From an uncultured Propioniciclava sp. (GTDB lineage Bacteria; Actinomycetota; Actinomycetes; Propionibacteriales; Propionibacteriaceae), in assembly GCA_937872005.1 (NCBI GenBank), contig CALMPQ010000048.1, forward strand, positions 1 to 13,063: a stretch of 13,063 nucleotides of DNA. Reading direction: 5' to 3'. Numbering within the stretch: position 1 is the first letter of the stretch; each line of letters opens with the position of its first letter. The notes under the pieces were generated by a model. It saw only the letters and a list, made by a program, of their open reading frames with translations. It was not told the origin of the DNA and did no database searches. A program made the position numbers and the translations under genes. Positions 1 through 6,487 of the stretch are shown piece by piece.

Positions 1-136
1 TCGTAGGTTCGGGGCTACTTGCTTTCGGGGCGGTGGGTTCGGATGGTCGGCTGGTGGCCGGCAGTCGAGGTTGAGTCCGATGATGCTCCCGGAGGATCTG
101 CCCGGGTCGGCCATTGGCCATCGGTGGCGGCAGCAT

Positions 137-166
137 TTGGGTCTAGTGCCGGCCGTGCGCTAAAGT
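137..166 (+). promoter_or_regulatory. Candidate promoter for tRNA-Arg
   Basis: A TTGGGT box (137-142) and a TAAAGT box (161-166) are separated by 18 bases, a sigma-70-like arrangement. The -10 box lies 21 bases upstream of the mature tRNA 5' end, so a short 5' leader would be removed by RNase P. The call rests on pattern match only. Confidence 0.45.
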
Positions 167-187
167 GATTAATCGCGCAAGCGCCCA

Positions 188-263
188 GCACTCGTAGCTT
201 AATGGATAGAGCATCTGACTACGGATCAGAAGGTTGGGGGTTCGAGTCCCTCCAAGCGCGCCA
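188..263 (+). tRNA. tRNA-Arg (anticodon ACG), with mismatched acceptor stem
   Basis: A full cloverleaf can be drawn. D stem 197-200/209-212. Anticodon stem 214-218/226-230 with loop CTACGGA, giving anticodon ACG at 221-223. T stem 236-240/248-252 with loop TTCGAGT. Discriminator G260 and an encoded CCA at 261-263. A34 would become inosine and read CGU/CGC/CGA. The acceptor stem is odd: the 5' arm is GCACTCG (188-194) and the 3' arm is CAAGCGC (253-259), which gives A.C mismatches at pairs 3:70 and 6:67. The other five pairs are Watson-Crick. A matching 3' arm would be CGAGTGC. The gene is probably expressed, since a promoter-like element precedes it and a hairpin follows, but the stem may be weakened or the 3' half may have been replaced. 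Confidence 0.93.
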
Positions 264-266
264 CGC

Positions 267-296
267 ACGTCCCCCGGGCATCAGCCCGGGGGACGT
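267..296 (+). terminator. Strong hairpin downstream of tRNA-Arg
   Basis: A perfect 13-bp inverted repeat, arms ACGTCCCCCGGGC (267-279) and GCCCGGGGGACGT (284-296), has a 4-base ATCA loop and starts 3 bases after the tRNA CCA end. No clear U-tract follows (CGTCGTTCC), as is common for GC-rich actinobacterial terminators. It probably ends tRNA transcription. Confidence 0.8.
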
Positions 297-361
297 CGTC
301 GTTCCGGCAGGAGTCATTCGGCAACCTGACCTGACTGACAAGGGGCGTTGTTCGGAGTAGA

Positions 362-658
362 TTCCCGACGGGATTCCCCGACGGCACCTACCACCCGGTC
401 GACTGGGTGAACCGTGACGCCATGGCGGCGTTCCTCTACCGCTACGCCGGCAGCCCCACGTTCACCCCGCCGGCGCGCAGCCCCTTCACCGACATCGGGC
501 CGGGCGACCAGTTCTACAAGGAGGTGACGTGGCTGGCCGCCCAGCGCATCACCACGGGCTGGCCGGACGGGCGATTCCAACCGACCCAGCCGATCACGCG
601 CGACGCGATGGCCGCCTTCCTGTACCGCCTCGACCGGGACGTGAAGCCGGCCCGCTGA
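362..658 (+). pseudogene. 3' remnant of an S-layer homology (SLH) domain protein
   Basis: The open frame contains about one and three-quarter SLH repeats. A partial repeat starts at GFPDGTYHPV (371-400) and runs through NRDAMAAFLYRYAG. A fuller repeat follows, with FTDIGPGDQFYKEVTWLA, ITTGWPDGRFQP and ITRDAMAAFLYRL, and the frame stops at 656-658. SLH domains usually occur as three tandem C-terminal repeats that anchor surface proteins to cell-wall polymers. Here the frame is already closed by TGA at 332-334, and there is no signal peptide, no catalytic domain and no ribosome-binding site at the GTG (407). I therefore read it as the 3' tail of a lost gene. An imperfect tandem copy, GATTCCCGACGG / GATTCCCCGACGG (around 360-383), sits where recognisable SLH sequence begins and may mark the breakpoint. 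Translation of a short protein from 407 is possible but unlikely to be functional. The remnant is convergent with, and 14 bases from, the ABC operon. Confidence 0.75.
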
Positions 659-672
659 ATGCGCGCCTCGGT

Positions 673-1311
673 TCATTCCCGGTCGCGGACGAGTGGGACG
701 ACCCGGTCGGCCCAGGCGTCCAGCAGTTCGCGGTCGTGGCTGATCGCCAGCACGCCCAATCCGGCCTCGGCGCGGCGCTTCAGCACTGCCACGACGGACG
801 CCGTGGTGAGGGCGTCCAGCATGGTGGTGGCCTCGTCGCAGATCAGGTAGCCAGGTTCGGACGCCAACGCTCGCGCGAGCGCTGCCCGCTGGAGTTGGCC
901 GTCGCTGACCTCGGCGGGGAGGCGTCCCATCAGGTCGGGGGAGAGACCGACCTCGCGGGCGACCTCGGCCACCCGGGCCGCTGTGTCGGGCGTCCCGCGC
1001 AACCGCAGGGGCTCGGCGACCAGGTCACCCAGACGCATCCGTGGGCTGCACGAGCGGCGCGGCGACTGGAACAGCATGGCCACGTGGCCCGACATGCGCC
1101 CCCGACGCGTGACGACCGGGGCGCCGTCGCAGATCACCGCGCCGGCATCGGGGCGCAGCAGCCCCGCGAGCACCCGGGCCAGCGTCGACTTGCCGACGCC
1201 CGACGGCCCGTACAGCCCGACGGTCTCGCCGGGCGCGAGGGTGAAGGAGACGTCGTCGAGCACCACGCGTCCGTCGTAGCCGGCCCGAATGTTCGTGGCG
1301 ATCAGGCTCAC
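673..1311 (-). CDS. ABC transporter ATPase, DppF/OppF/NikE type
   Basis: This 212-residue protein is the second nucleotide-binding subunit of the importer and should hydrolyse ATP at the inner face of the membrane. Visible motifs are Walker A GPSGVGKST (35-43), Q-loop Gln82 in LFQSPRRSCSP, signature region VSDGQLQR (135-142), Walker B YLICDE (155-160) and switch His192 in ISHD. The signature is VSDGQ rather than LSGGQ. The protein is shorter than typical OppF (about 300 or more residues) and lacks the C-terminal HPYT-containing extension, as in many NikE-like subunits. The GTG start at 1311 overlaps the upstream ATPase stop by 4 bases (GTGA), which suggests translational coupling. A longer upstream reading of this frame has no ABC-like sequence. 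It is the last gene of the operon. Family confidence is high; the substrate is unknown. Confidence 0.92.
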   Translation of the reverse strand: MSLIATNIRAGYDGRVVLDDVSFTLAPGETVGLYGPSGVGKSTLARVLAGLLRPDAGAVICDGAPVVTRRGRMSGHVAMLFQSPRRSCSPRMRLGDLVAEPLRLRGTPDTAARVAEVAREVGLSPDLMGRLPAEVSDGQLQRAALARALASEPGYLICDEATTMLDALTTASVVAVLKRRAEAGLGVLAISHDRELLDAWADRVVPLVRDRE

Positions 1312-2105
1312 CGGGCGACCGCCGCCCAGTTGCGCGGCAACGCGTCGAGCAGCGTGCGCGTGTAGGGGTGCTCGGGCCGCTCCAGCACCTGCCCGGCCAC
1401 CCCCTGCTCCACCAGGCGCCCGTCGTGCATCACCGAGACGTCGTCGGCCCAGCCGCCGTCGAGCAGGCCAGCCAGGTCGTGGGTGATGAGCAGCACCGCG
1501 ACGCCGCCATCGGCCTGGGCGCGCAGCAACCCCAGCACTTGGGCCGACAACGCGGGGTCGAGCGAGGCCGTCGGCTCGTCGGCGAGCAGGATCGACGGCT
1601 GGCCCGCGAGCGCCCCGGCGAGCCCCGCTCGCGCCGCGAGTCCGCCCGAGAGCTCGTGCGGGTACGCCTCCAACGCCCAACTCGGCAGGTGGGCGGCCGA
1701 GGCCAAGCGTTCGGCGTCCAGCGCCCCACCGAGCGCGATCACGGTCTCCTCCAACTGGCGACCGATCGTCCGGGTCGGCGTGAACGACGTCGCCGCCGAC
1801 TGCGGCACCACCCCGACCACGTGACCCCGCAGCTCGGTCCACACCCGGTCCCGCGGCCGGGTCAGGGACGCCGTGACGTCGCGTCCGTCCACCTCCACCG
1901 TGCCCCGCACCGACGTTCCGGCGGGGAGCAAGCCCGTCAACGTCGAGGCCAGCATCGACTTGCCCGACCCGGACTCGCCGACGAGCGCGTGCACCCGCCC
2001 GGCCGCCAGCGACAACGAGACGTCGGTCGCGGCGTGGACGAACGCGCGGCGTCCGGCCACCGTGGTCGGGATGCGCAGGCTCAGCCCCGCCACACGCGCG
2101 CGCAT
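1308..2105 (-). CDS. ABC transporter ATPase, DppD/OppD/NikD type
   Basis: This 265-residue protein is the first nucleotide-binding subunit of the importer. Motifs are Walker A GESGSGKS (43-50), Q-loop Gln102 in VVPQSAATSFTP, signature LSGGL (152-156), Walker B ILLADEP (172-178), D-loop SLD (181-183) and switch His209 in LITHD. The C-terminal EHPYTRTLLDALP (245-257) is the HPYT element typical of oligopeptide/dipeptide/nickel ATPases. The final Gln of LSGGQ is replaced by Leu. The ATG at 2105 shares one base with the upstream permease stop (TGATG), so the start is well supported by context. The gene probably works as a heterodimer with the following ATPase. Confidence 0.93.
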   Translation of the reverse strand: MRARVAGLSLRIPTTVAGRRAFVHAATDVSLSLAAGRVHALVGESGSGKSMLASTLTGLLPAGTSVRGTVEVDGRDVTASLTRPRDRVWTELRGHVVGVVPQSAATSFTPTRTIGRQLEETVIALGGALDAERLASAAHLPSWALEAYPHELSGGLAARAGLAGALAGQPSILLADEPTASLDPALSAQVLGLLRAQADGGVAVLLITHDLAGLLDGGWADDVSVMHDGRLVEQGVAGQVLERPEHPYTRTLLDALPRNWAAVAR

Positions 2106-2923
2106 CACGCCACCCGCGCCAGGGCCTGGGGGGCGAACCGGTGCCGCAACGCGCGGGCGACCCCTGACACCGCCAACGTCGTCACCACCAGTGCCAGCGC
2201 GGGGAACGCCAACGTCCACCAGCCGCCGATCAGCACCTCGCCCCGTGAGATCGCCAGCAGGGTACCGAGCGAGGCGCGATCCGGCGCGAGCCCCAGCCCC
2301 AGGAACGACAGCGTCGACTCGTGCCAGATGGCGTGCGGCAGCAGCAGCACCAGCGCGACCGCCGCCTGGCCGGCCGCCGCCGGAATGAGGTGCCGCGCCA
2401 CCACGAACCCCCGGGACGCCCCGGTCAGGTAGGCGGCGTCCACGAACTCCATGCGGTGGGTCGTGAGGGCGACCGACCGCACGATGCGGGCGACCTGCGG
2501 CCAGTGCGTCAACGAGATCGACGCGATGATCGCGACCAGGTTGCCGGGGAAGAACGCCACGATCACGATGCCGAGCAACAGGTGGGGCAGCGCGTTGGTG
2601 GCGTCGGTGAACCGCATCAGCACGCTGTCGACGACCCCGCCCGCGGCCGCCGCGATCGTGCCCACGAGCACGCCCAGCACGGTGGACACCAGAGCGCACA
2701 CCACCGCGATGAGCAGGCTCACCCGCAGCCCGAGGGCGACCCGCACGAAGAGGTCGCGCCCGGCGTTGTCGGTGCCGAACCAGTGCGCCCACGACGGCGC
2801 CCGCCGTGCCGCTGCCAGCGACACCTCGTGCCAGGCCGCCGGCGCCAGCATCGGCGCGACCACGGCGTAGAGCACCACCACCCCCAGCGCGACCAGGCTC
2901 GCGCGGGCCAGCTTGTCAGTCAT
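2105..2923 (-). CDS. ABC transporter permease, DppC/OppC/NikC type
   Basis: This 272-residue membrane subunit has about six hydrophobic segments, starting with an N-terminal helix (about 8-28). The DppC-family motif HWFGTDNAGRDLFVRV (47-62) follows the first helix. The cytoplasmic EAA loop that docks on the ATPases is seen as EFVDAAYLTGASRGFVVARH (159-178). It should form the translocation pore with the DppB-type partner encoded just upstream. Its ATG overlaps the partner's stop by 8 bases (2916-2923), and its own stop overlaps the next gene by one base, so it is part of a compact operon. Length is close to the family norm (about 280-300). Substrate is not deducible. Confidence 0.93.
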   Translation of the reverse strand: MTDKLARASLVALGVVVLYAVVAPMLAPAAWHEVSLAAARRAPSWAHWFGTDNAGRDLFVRVALGLRVSLLIAVVCALVSTVLGVLVGTIAAAAGGVVDSVLMRFTDATNALPHLLLGIVIVAFFPGNLVAIIASISLTHWPQVARIVRSVALTTHRMEFVDAAYLTGASRGFVVARHLIPAAAGQAAVALVLLLPHAIWHESTLSFLGLGLAPDRASLGTLLAISRGEVLIGGWWTLAFPALALVVTTLAVSGVARALRHRFAPQALARVA

Positions 2924-3956
2924 CGGCCCGCACCCGGGGGTCGATCGCCAGGTAGGCGAGGTCGGCCAGCAGTGAGCCGAGCAGCACCAACGCCGTGCTC
3001 GTCACGGTCAGGAAGGCGAGCAGGGGCAGGTCGAGCGTCCGGGCCGAGGTGACCAGCGCGGCGGCCAGACCCGGCCACGCGAAGACCTCCTCCACGAGCA
3101 CGGCGCCCACGATCAGCTCCGGCAGCCTGACACCCACCAACGTCACCAACGGCACCAGCGCGGCCGGCAGCACGTGCCCGCGCACCACCTGCGCCCAGCC
3201 GACGCCACGGGTCACCGCCCCCCGCACCGGGTCGGACGCCAACGCCTCCGTGGCCTCCGCGCGCACGGTGAGGAGCAGCCACGGCGTCTGCGACACCCCG
3301 AGGACGAGCGCCGGCAGCACCAGGTGGTGCGCGACACCCACCCAGGTCACCGCACCGACCACCGGGCGCGCCCCACCCGCCGGGAACCACCCCAGCGCCA
3401 GTGCGCCCACCACCACCGCGGCCAGCGCCAGCACGAACGGCGGCACGGCCTGCGCGATCAGCGCCAAGCCAGACGCCACCCGGTCGACCCATGACCCCGG
3501 GCGGAACGCCGCCACCAGCCCGCCCGCCAGCCCCAGGGCCACGGCGATCACCAGCCCTGTCGCCGACAGCAGCAGCGTCCACGGCAGGCGTTCCGCCACC
3601 ACCGAAGCAACCGGCATGGCGTACGACCGCGAGTGCCCCAGGTCGCCGAGCGCGACATCCGCCAGCCAGGCCGTCCAGGCCGACCACCAGCCCTGGTCGA
3701 GCTGCAGGGCGGCGGTGATCGCCTCCCGCTGGGCCGTCGACGTGAACTGGTATCGGTCGCCCAGGTACCCCACGAGCGGGTCGAAGGGCGAGGCGTCCGC
3801 CAGCACGAACAAGCCCAGCGAGATCATCACCAACAGCGGCACGGTCCAGAGCAGCCGACGCCCCACCAGCCCGCGGACCTCGCGGCGACGTCGCGCGCGC
3901 CGCCCCGCGACCAGCCCGGCGGCGGTCAGCGTGTCCACGCGGCCAGGTTCCACCAC
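2916..3956 (-). CDS. ABC transporter permease, DppB/OppB/NikB type
   Basis: This 346-residue membrane subunit contains an N-terminal helix WTVPLLVMISLGLFVLA (about 37-53), a long extracytoplasmic loop with LGDLGHS (103-109), and further membrane helices (about 125-150, 165-190, 208-230, 268-290 and 315-338). The EAA-type coupling loop lies around 233-265 (EATEALASDPV to RGHVLPAAL). The end LAYLAIDPRVR is typical of DppB. The GTG at 3956 is preceded by a GGGGG stretch and gives a 31-base overlap with the binding-protein gene. A GTG at 3938 is an alternative. Most DppB proteins begin near residue 25-30 of this frame, so the N-terminal Arg-rich stretch may be an extension or a start-site artefact. 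It pairs with the DppC-type subunit. Confidence 0.9.
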   Translation of the reverse strand: MVEPGRVDTLTAAGLVAGRRARRRREVRGLVGRRLLWTVPLLVMISLGLFVLADASPFDPLVGYLGDRYQFTSTAQREAITAALQLDQGWWSAWTAWLADVALGDLGHSRSYAMPVASVVAERLPWTLLLSATGLVIAVALGLAGGLVAAFRPGSWVDRVASGLALIAQAVPPFVLALAAVVVGALALGWFPAGGARPVVGAVTWVGVAHHLVLPALVLGVSQTPWLLLTVRAEATEALASDPVRGAVTRGVGWAQVVRGHVLPAALVPLVTLVGVRLPELIVGAVLVEEVFAWPGLAAALVTSARTLDLPLLAFLTVTSTALVLLGSLLADLAYLAIDPRVRADD

Positions 3957-5530
3957 GGCCCCCAGGCGACCCCGTGGGCGTGCGGCTCGATCGTGAGCGG
4001 CCCGCGCTGCCAGCCGCCGTCGCGCACCACATAGGTGTGGTCGACGAACACGAGCATCACGTAGGACGGATCGGTCAGGTACTCGGCCTGCACCGCGCGG
4101 TAGAGCGCCGTCCGGGTCGGCCCGTCGGCCGTCCGGCGGGCCTGGTTGAGCGCGGCGTCCAGGGCGGGCGTACCGAACCGACCCGGGTTGTCCCAGACCG
4201 AGGTGCCCGCCATCGGCGTGTGGAGCGCCGCGTGCACCTGCGTGTCGATCGAGTAGGGCTTGTCGCCCCCGCCGAGCAGGATGCCGAGGTCGCCGATGCG
4301 CGGCTCGATCTTGTCCCAGCCCAGGGCCTCGAGCGTGACCTCGACCCCGATCGCCTTCAGGTCGGCCGCGAACGCGGTGGCCAGGTCGCGCCGCACCGTG
4401 TCCGACGGGTTGTACGCCACCGTGAACGCGGCCCGCTCACCCCCCTTGGCCCGGACGCCGTCCGCCCCCGGCGTCCAGCCGGCCCGGTCGAGCAGGGCTT
4501 TGGCACCGTCGGGGTCGTGCGCGAACACCGCCGACGGGTCGAACACCTCGCCGTACACGGCCGAGACCGGCGTGTGGGCGAGCGTCCCGTGACCCATGAG
4601 CACCGTGTCGAGCATGGCTTGGCGGTCGACGGCGAGGTTGAGCGCGATGCGCACCTGGGGGTCACGCGTGAAGGCCGAGTCGGCCGGCAACGAGACGCCG
4701 CGCCAGTCGGCCGACTTGGCCGAGACCACACGGAAGCCCGGGGCGTCCGTGAAAGCGCTCGCCAGGGTGGGCGGGATGCTCGTGCCGTCGAACTCGCCCG
4801 CCTTCACGCGCAGGGCGCGCGTGTTGTCATCGGGCAGGTGCACCGTGGTCAGCGACGCGACCTGCGGCGCCCCGCCCCAGTAGTCGGCGTTGGCGGTGAA
4901 CACGGCCTTGTCAGCCGTCAGTTCGGTCAGCTGGTACGGGCCCGTGCCGATCGGTTCGCGGTTGAGCGACGACTCGGACGCCGGACCCCCGGTCAGCTTC
5001 TCCGATGGCGCGATCGCCAGCAGCAGCCGCGCCGGGAAGTCGGCGTAGGGGTACTTCAGTGTGAAGGTCACCCGGTCGCCCGTCGCGGTGACGGTCGAGA
5101 TCATCTCGAACGCCGAGGCGATCTCGGACGCGCTGGCCGGGTCGAGCACCGCCTCGTAGGTGGCGATGACATCGGCGGCGTCGAAGGGCGTCCCGTCGTG
5201 GAACGTCACCCCCGAGCGCAACGGCACGGTCCATTCGGTGAAGTCCGCGTTGTGTGTCGGCAGCGCAGTGGCGAGGGCAGGAGCGAAGGTGGGGAGGGCG
5301 TCCGGGTTGGTGCTGTGGAGGGCGAGGAGGCCGTCGTAGAGCGGGGAGACGCCGAGTTCGCCGTAACCGTTGATGGGGTTGTAGCCGCCCAGGTCGGAGC
5401 CGTCGGCGAGGACGATGCCGTCCTGGGTTGCGGCGGCGGCCGGCGGCACGGAGGGGGCCGTGCAGGCCGACAGTGCGAGCGCGGCGGCCGTCAACAGGCC
5501 TGCCAGCGCGAGGGTGGGGCGCGATACCAT
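3926..5530 (-). CDS. Substrate-binding lipoprotein of peptide/metal-chelate ABC importer (SBP_bac_5)
   Basis: This 534-residue family-5 solute-binding protein should be tethered outside the membrane and deliver substrate to the downstream permeases. A signal peptide ends in the lipobox LSAC (20-23), with Cys23 as the lipidated residue. Family hallmarks are YDGLLAL (65-71), VTFHDGTPFDAADV (108-121), PIGTGPYQL (193-201), YWGG (217-220) and an AVDRQAMLD stretch in the second lobe. Length fits DppA/OppA/NikA (about 520-550). The C-terminus carries an HAH motif (His517, His519) before WGPWWN. This could be part of a ligand or metal site, but that is inference. The ATG at 5530 lies just inside the divergent intergenic region, 22 bases from a perfect inverted repeat. 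It is the first gene of the operon. Peptide, opine-metal or nickel-chelate binding are all possible. Confidence 0.93.
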   Translation of the reverse strand: MVSRPTLALAGLLTAAALALSACTAPSVPPAAAATQDGIVLADGSDLGGYNPINGYGELGVSPLYDGLLALHSTNPDALPTFAPALATALPTHNADFTEWTVPLRSGVTFHDGTPFDAADVIATYEAVLDPASASEIASAFEMISTVTATGDRVTFTLKYPYADFPARLLLAIAPSEKLTGGPASESSLNREPIGTGPYQLTELTADKAVFTANADYWGGAPQVASLTTVHLPDDNTRALRVKAGEFDGTSIPPTLASAFTDAPGFRVVSAKSADWRGVSLPADSAFTRDPQVRIALNLAVDRQAMLDTVLMGHGTLAHTPVSAVYGEVFDPSAVFAHDPDGAKALLDRAGWTPGADGVRAKGGERAAFTVAYNPSDTVRRDLATAFAADLKAIGVEVTLEALGWDKIEPRIGDLGILLGGGDKPYSIDTQVHAALHTPMAGTSVWDNPGRFGTPALDAALNQARRTADGPTRTALYRAVQAEYLTDPSYVMLVFVDHTYVVRDGGWQRGPLTIEPHAHGVAWGPWWNLAAWTR

Positions 5531-5552
5531 GGCGACGTCCGATCACGAAGAA

Positions 5553-5572
5553 ATGTGTCCGTTCAGACACAT
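5553..5572. promoter_or_regulatory. Probable ArsR-family operator between importer operon and its regulator
   Basis: A perfect 7-bp inverted repeat, ATGTGTC (5553-5559) and GACACAT (5566-5572) with a 6-base spacer, is the only strong palindrome in the 82-bp divergent region. It starts 22 bases upstream of the binding-protein start and ends 40 bases before the regulator start. Position and symmetry fit a dimeric winged-helix regulator controlling both directions. I could not place convincing -35/-10 pairs. Confidence 0.65.
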
Positions 5573-5612
5573 GATGGGGAGCGTAGCAGCTCACCCTCAC
5601 GAGGGCAGGTGA

Positions 5613-5942
5613 ATGTCGAAACTCGATGCCGCGTCACTGCCGCCCGACCCGACGAACGAGTGGGCGCGTCGTTTCGACCTGCTGTCAGACCCCACCCGCC
5701 TGGCGCTGTTGAGCCACATGCACCTGCACCCCGACTCGCCCGTCGTCGACCTGGCGAACGCGGCGGGCATCACGCAGACGGCGGCGTCCCAGGCGCTGCG
5801 CGTGTTGCGTGACCAGGGTTGGGTCGAGGGACGCCGTCAGGGCCGCCTCGTGCACTACCGCCTCATCGACGACGCCGCCCACGCCGTGCTGCACCTGATG
5901 GGGCAGCGTCATGAGCCCGGGGCGTCCGGGCACGCACATTGA
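5613..5942 (+). CDS. ArsR/SmtB-family transcriptional regulator with His-rich C-terminus
   Basis: A 109-residue winged helix-turn-helix repressor. The family core is FDLLSDPTRLALLSHM (21-36), followed by the HTH VVDLANAAGITQTAASQALRVL (44-65, recognition helix about 55-67) and the wing VEGRRQGRLVHYRL (71-84). The last helix and tail are rich in possible metal ligands: Asp86, Asp87, His90, His94, His100, His107 and His109. Alpha5 metal sites in SmtB/CzrA/NmtR use Asp/His with a different spacing, so an exact match is not shown. There are no cysteines, which argues against an arsenic sensor. The ATG at 5613 has a GAGGG element 7 bases upstream. The gene is divergent from the ABC importer and probably controls it and itself through the palindrome at 5553-5572. 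Confidence 0.9.
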   Translation: MSKLDAASLPPDPTNEWARRFDLLSDPTRLALLSHMHLHPDSPVVDLANAAGITQTAASQALRVLRDQGWVEGRRQGRLVHYRLIDDAAHAVLHLMGQRHEPGASGHAH

Positions 5943-5944
5943 GT

Positions 5945-5958
5945 CGGCCCGGGGGCCG
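5945..5958. terminator. Weak GC hairpin after the ArsR-like gene
   Basis: The inverted repeat CGGCCC / GGGCCG with two central bases begins 2 bases after the regulator stop codon. There is no U-tract. It may help end transcription of the regulator, but GC-rich DNA produces such repeats by chance. Confidence 0.3.
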
Positions 5959-6007
5959 CCGCGTTGAGCGCGATGCCGGCGCCCGCCCACGCGGGGGTGA
6001 TCGACGA

Positions 6008-6034
6008 GGCCCGCATCCAACGCCGGTGCGGGCC
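6008..6034. repeat. 8-bp inverted repeat at the SDR remnant junction
   Basis: The arms GGCCCGCA (6008-6015) and TGCGGGCC (6027-6034) flank an 11-base loop. The hairpin covers the point where the SDR remnant changes frame (about 6014-6016). It could be a terminator between the convergent regulator and toxin genes, or a structure that promoted the deletion. Confidence 0.45.
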
Positions 6035-6070
6035 CCGGTGATGACGTAGGTGCGCATCACCGCGTGCGGC

Positions 6071-6487
6071 CTACCACGAGTCCACATCGCTCGGGTCGAC
6101 CCGGCTCAGGCCCGGCACGGCATCGAAGTCGCGGTCGCAACTGACCAGGGCATCGAACCCGGCCAGCATGGCCGTGGCGGCGTGCACGGCATCCCGCCCC
6201 CGCACCCCTCCGGCGGCGACGAGATCGCGTGCCCGGTGCAGGACGTCGGTGTCGAAGGGGTGCCAGACCACGAGTCGGTCAACGAGGTCGAACTCGTGCA
6301 CGGCCGACTCGAGGTCGCCGCGCCGCAGGCGATGGAACAGGAACTCCTGCCCGCCCTCCACGCTCAGGTGGAGGCGCACCTCGCCCCGGGCGGCAGCTTC
6401 CAGCACCCGGCGGCACGGCTCACGCCACGGGTGCGCCCCACCCACCGCCAGCAACAGCACCGACGGGTCGATGAAGATCGACCTCAC
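6071..6487 (-). CDS. vapC: PIN-domain toxin, VapC-like ribonuclease
   Basis: A 138-residue PIN-domain protein, the size of typical VapC toxins, which cleave RNA (often tRNA or rRNA) using Mg2+ or Mn2+. Probable acidic metal ligands are Asp7 in FIDPSVLL, Glu44 or Glu48 in SVEGGQEFL, Asp99 in VRGRDAVHAATA, and Asp118/Asp120 in SCDRDFD, in the order expected of the fold. The GTG start at 6487 overlaps the antitoxin stop by 4 bases (GTGA), the usual coupling of antitoxin and toxin. All expected acidic residues are present, so the toxin looks intact. It ends 13 bases before the SDR remnant on the same strand. The family is secure by motif pattern; the RNA target is unknown. Confidence 0.87.
   Translation of the reverse strand: MRSIFIDPSVLLLAVGGAHPWREPCRRVLEAAARGEVRLHLSVEGGQEFLFHRLRRGDLESAVHEFDLVDRLVVWHPFDTDVLHRARDLVAAGGVRGRDAVHAATAMLAGFDALVSCDRDFDAVPGLSRVDPSDVDSW

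Larger units (their letters stand above)
5943..6057 (-). pseudogene. Internally deleted short-chain dehydrogenase/reductase remnant
   Basis: Reading the minus strand from ATG 6057, the first 14 codons give MRTYVITGARTGVG. This is the beta1 strand and glycine-rich NAD(P)-binding turn of an SDR enzyme (TGxxxGxG-like). After codon 14 the homology jumps to another frame. From about 6016 the sequence reads MRASSITPAWAGAGIALNAAAPGPT, which matches the late SDR segment normally written as WAGxGIRxNAxAPG. The middle (catalytic Ser, YxxxK) and the C-terminal end are absent. The remnant stops against the stop codon of the arsR-like gene. Two recognisable SDR blocks in the right order and strand, in about 115 bases, can hardly be chance. 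It must be a non-functional scar of a roughly 250-residue enzyme. Confidence 0.72.

Noticed and set aside
1..187. Short open frames on both strands at the left edge
   Set aside because: About 50 codons with no motif or ribosome-binding site; they run into the tRNA promoter region. Nothing can be called.
412..632. Repeated DNA around the two ATGGCxGCxTTCCT segments as a possible repeat array
   Set aside because: The repetition is explained by two SLH repeats encoding DAMAAFLYR.
314..676. 120-codon minus-strand open frame opposite the SLH remnant
   Set aside because: The plus strand has clear SLH motifs; the minus reading has none.
2106..2792. Upstream extension of the first ATPase frame across the permease
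   Set aside because: ABC homology begins only at the ATG 2105; the extension is an Arg/Gly/Ala-rich shadow of the permease gene.
3974..5812. 612-codon open frame antisense to the binding-protein gene
   Set aside because: Composition is Arg/Gly/Val-rich shadow sequence opposite a clear SBP_bac_5 gene; no motifs.
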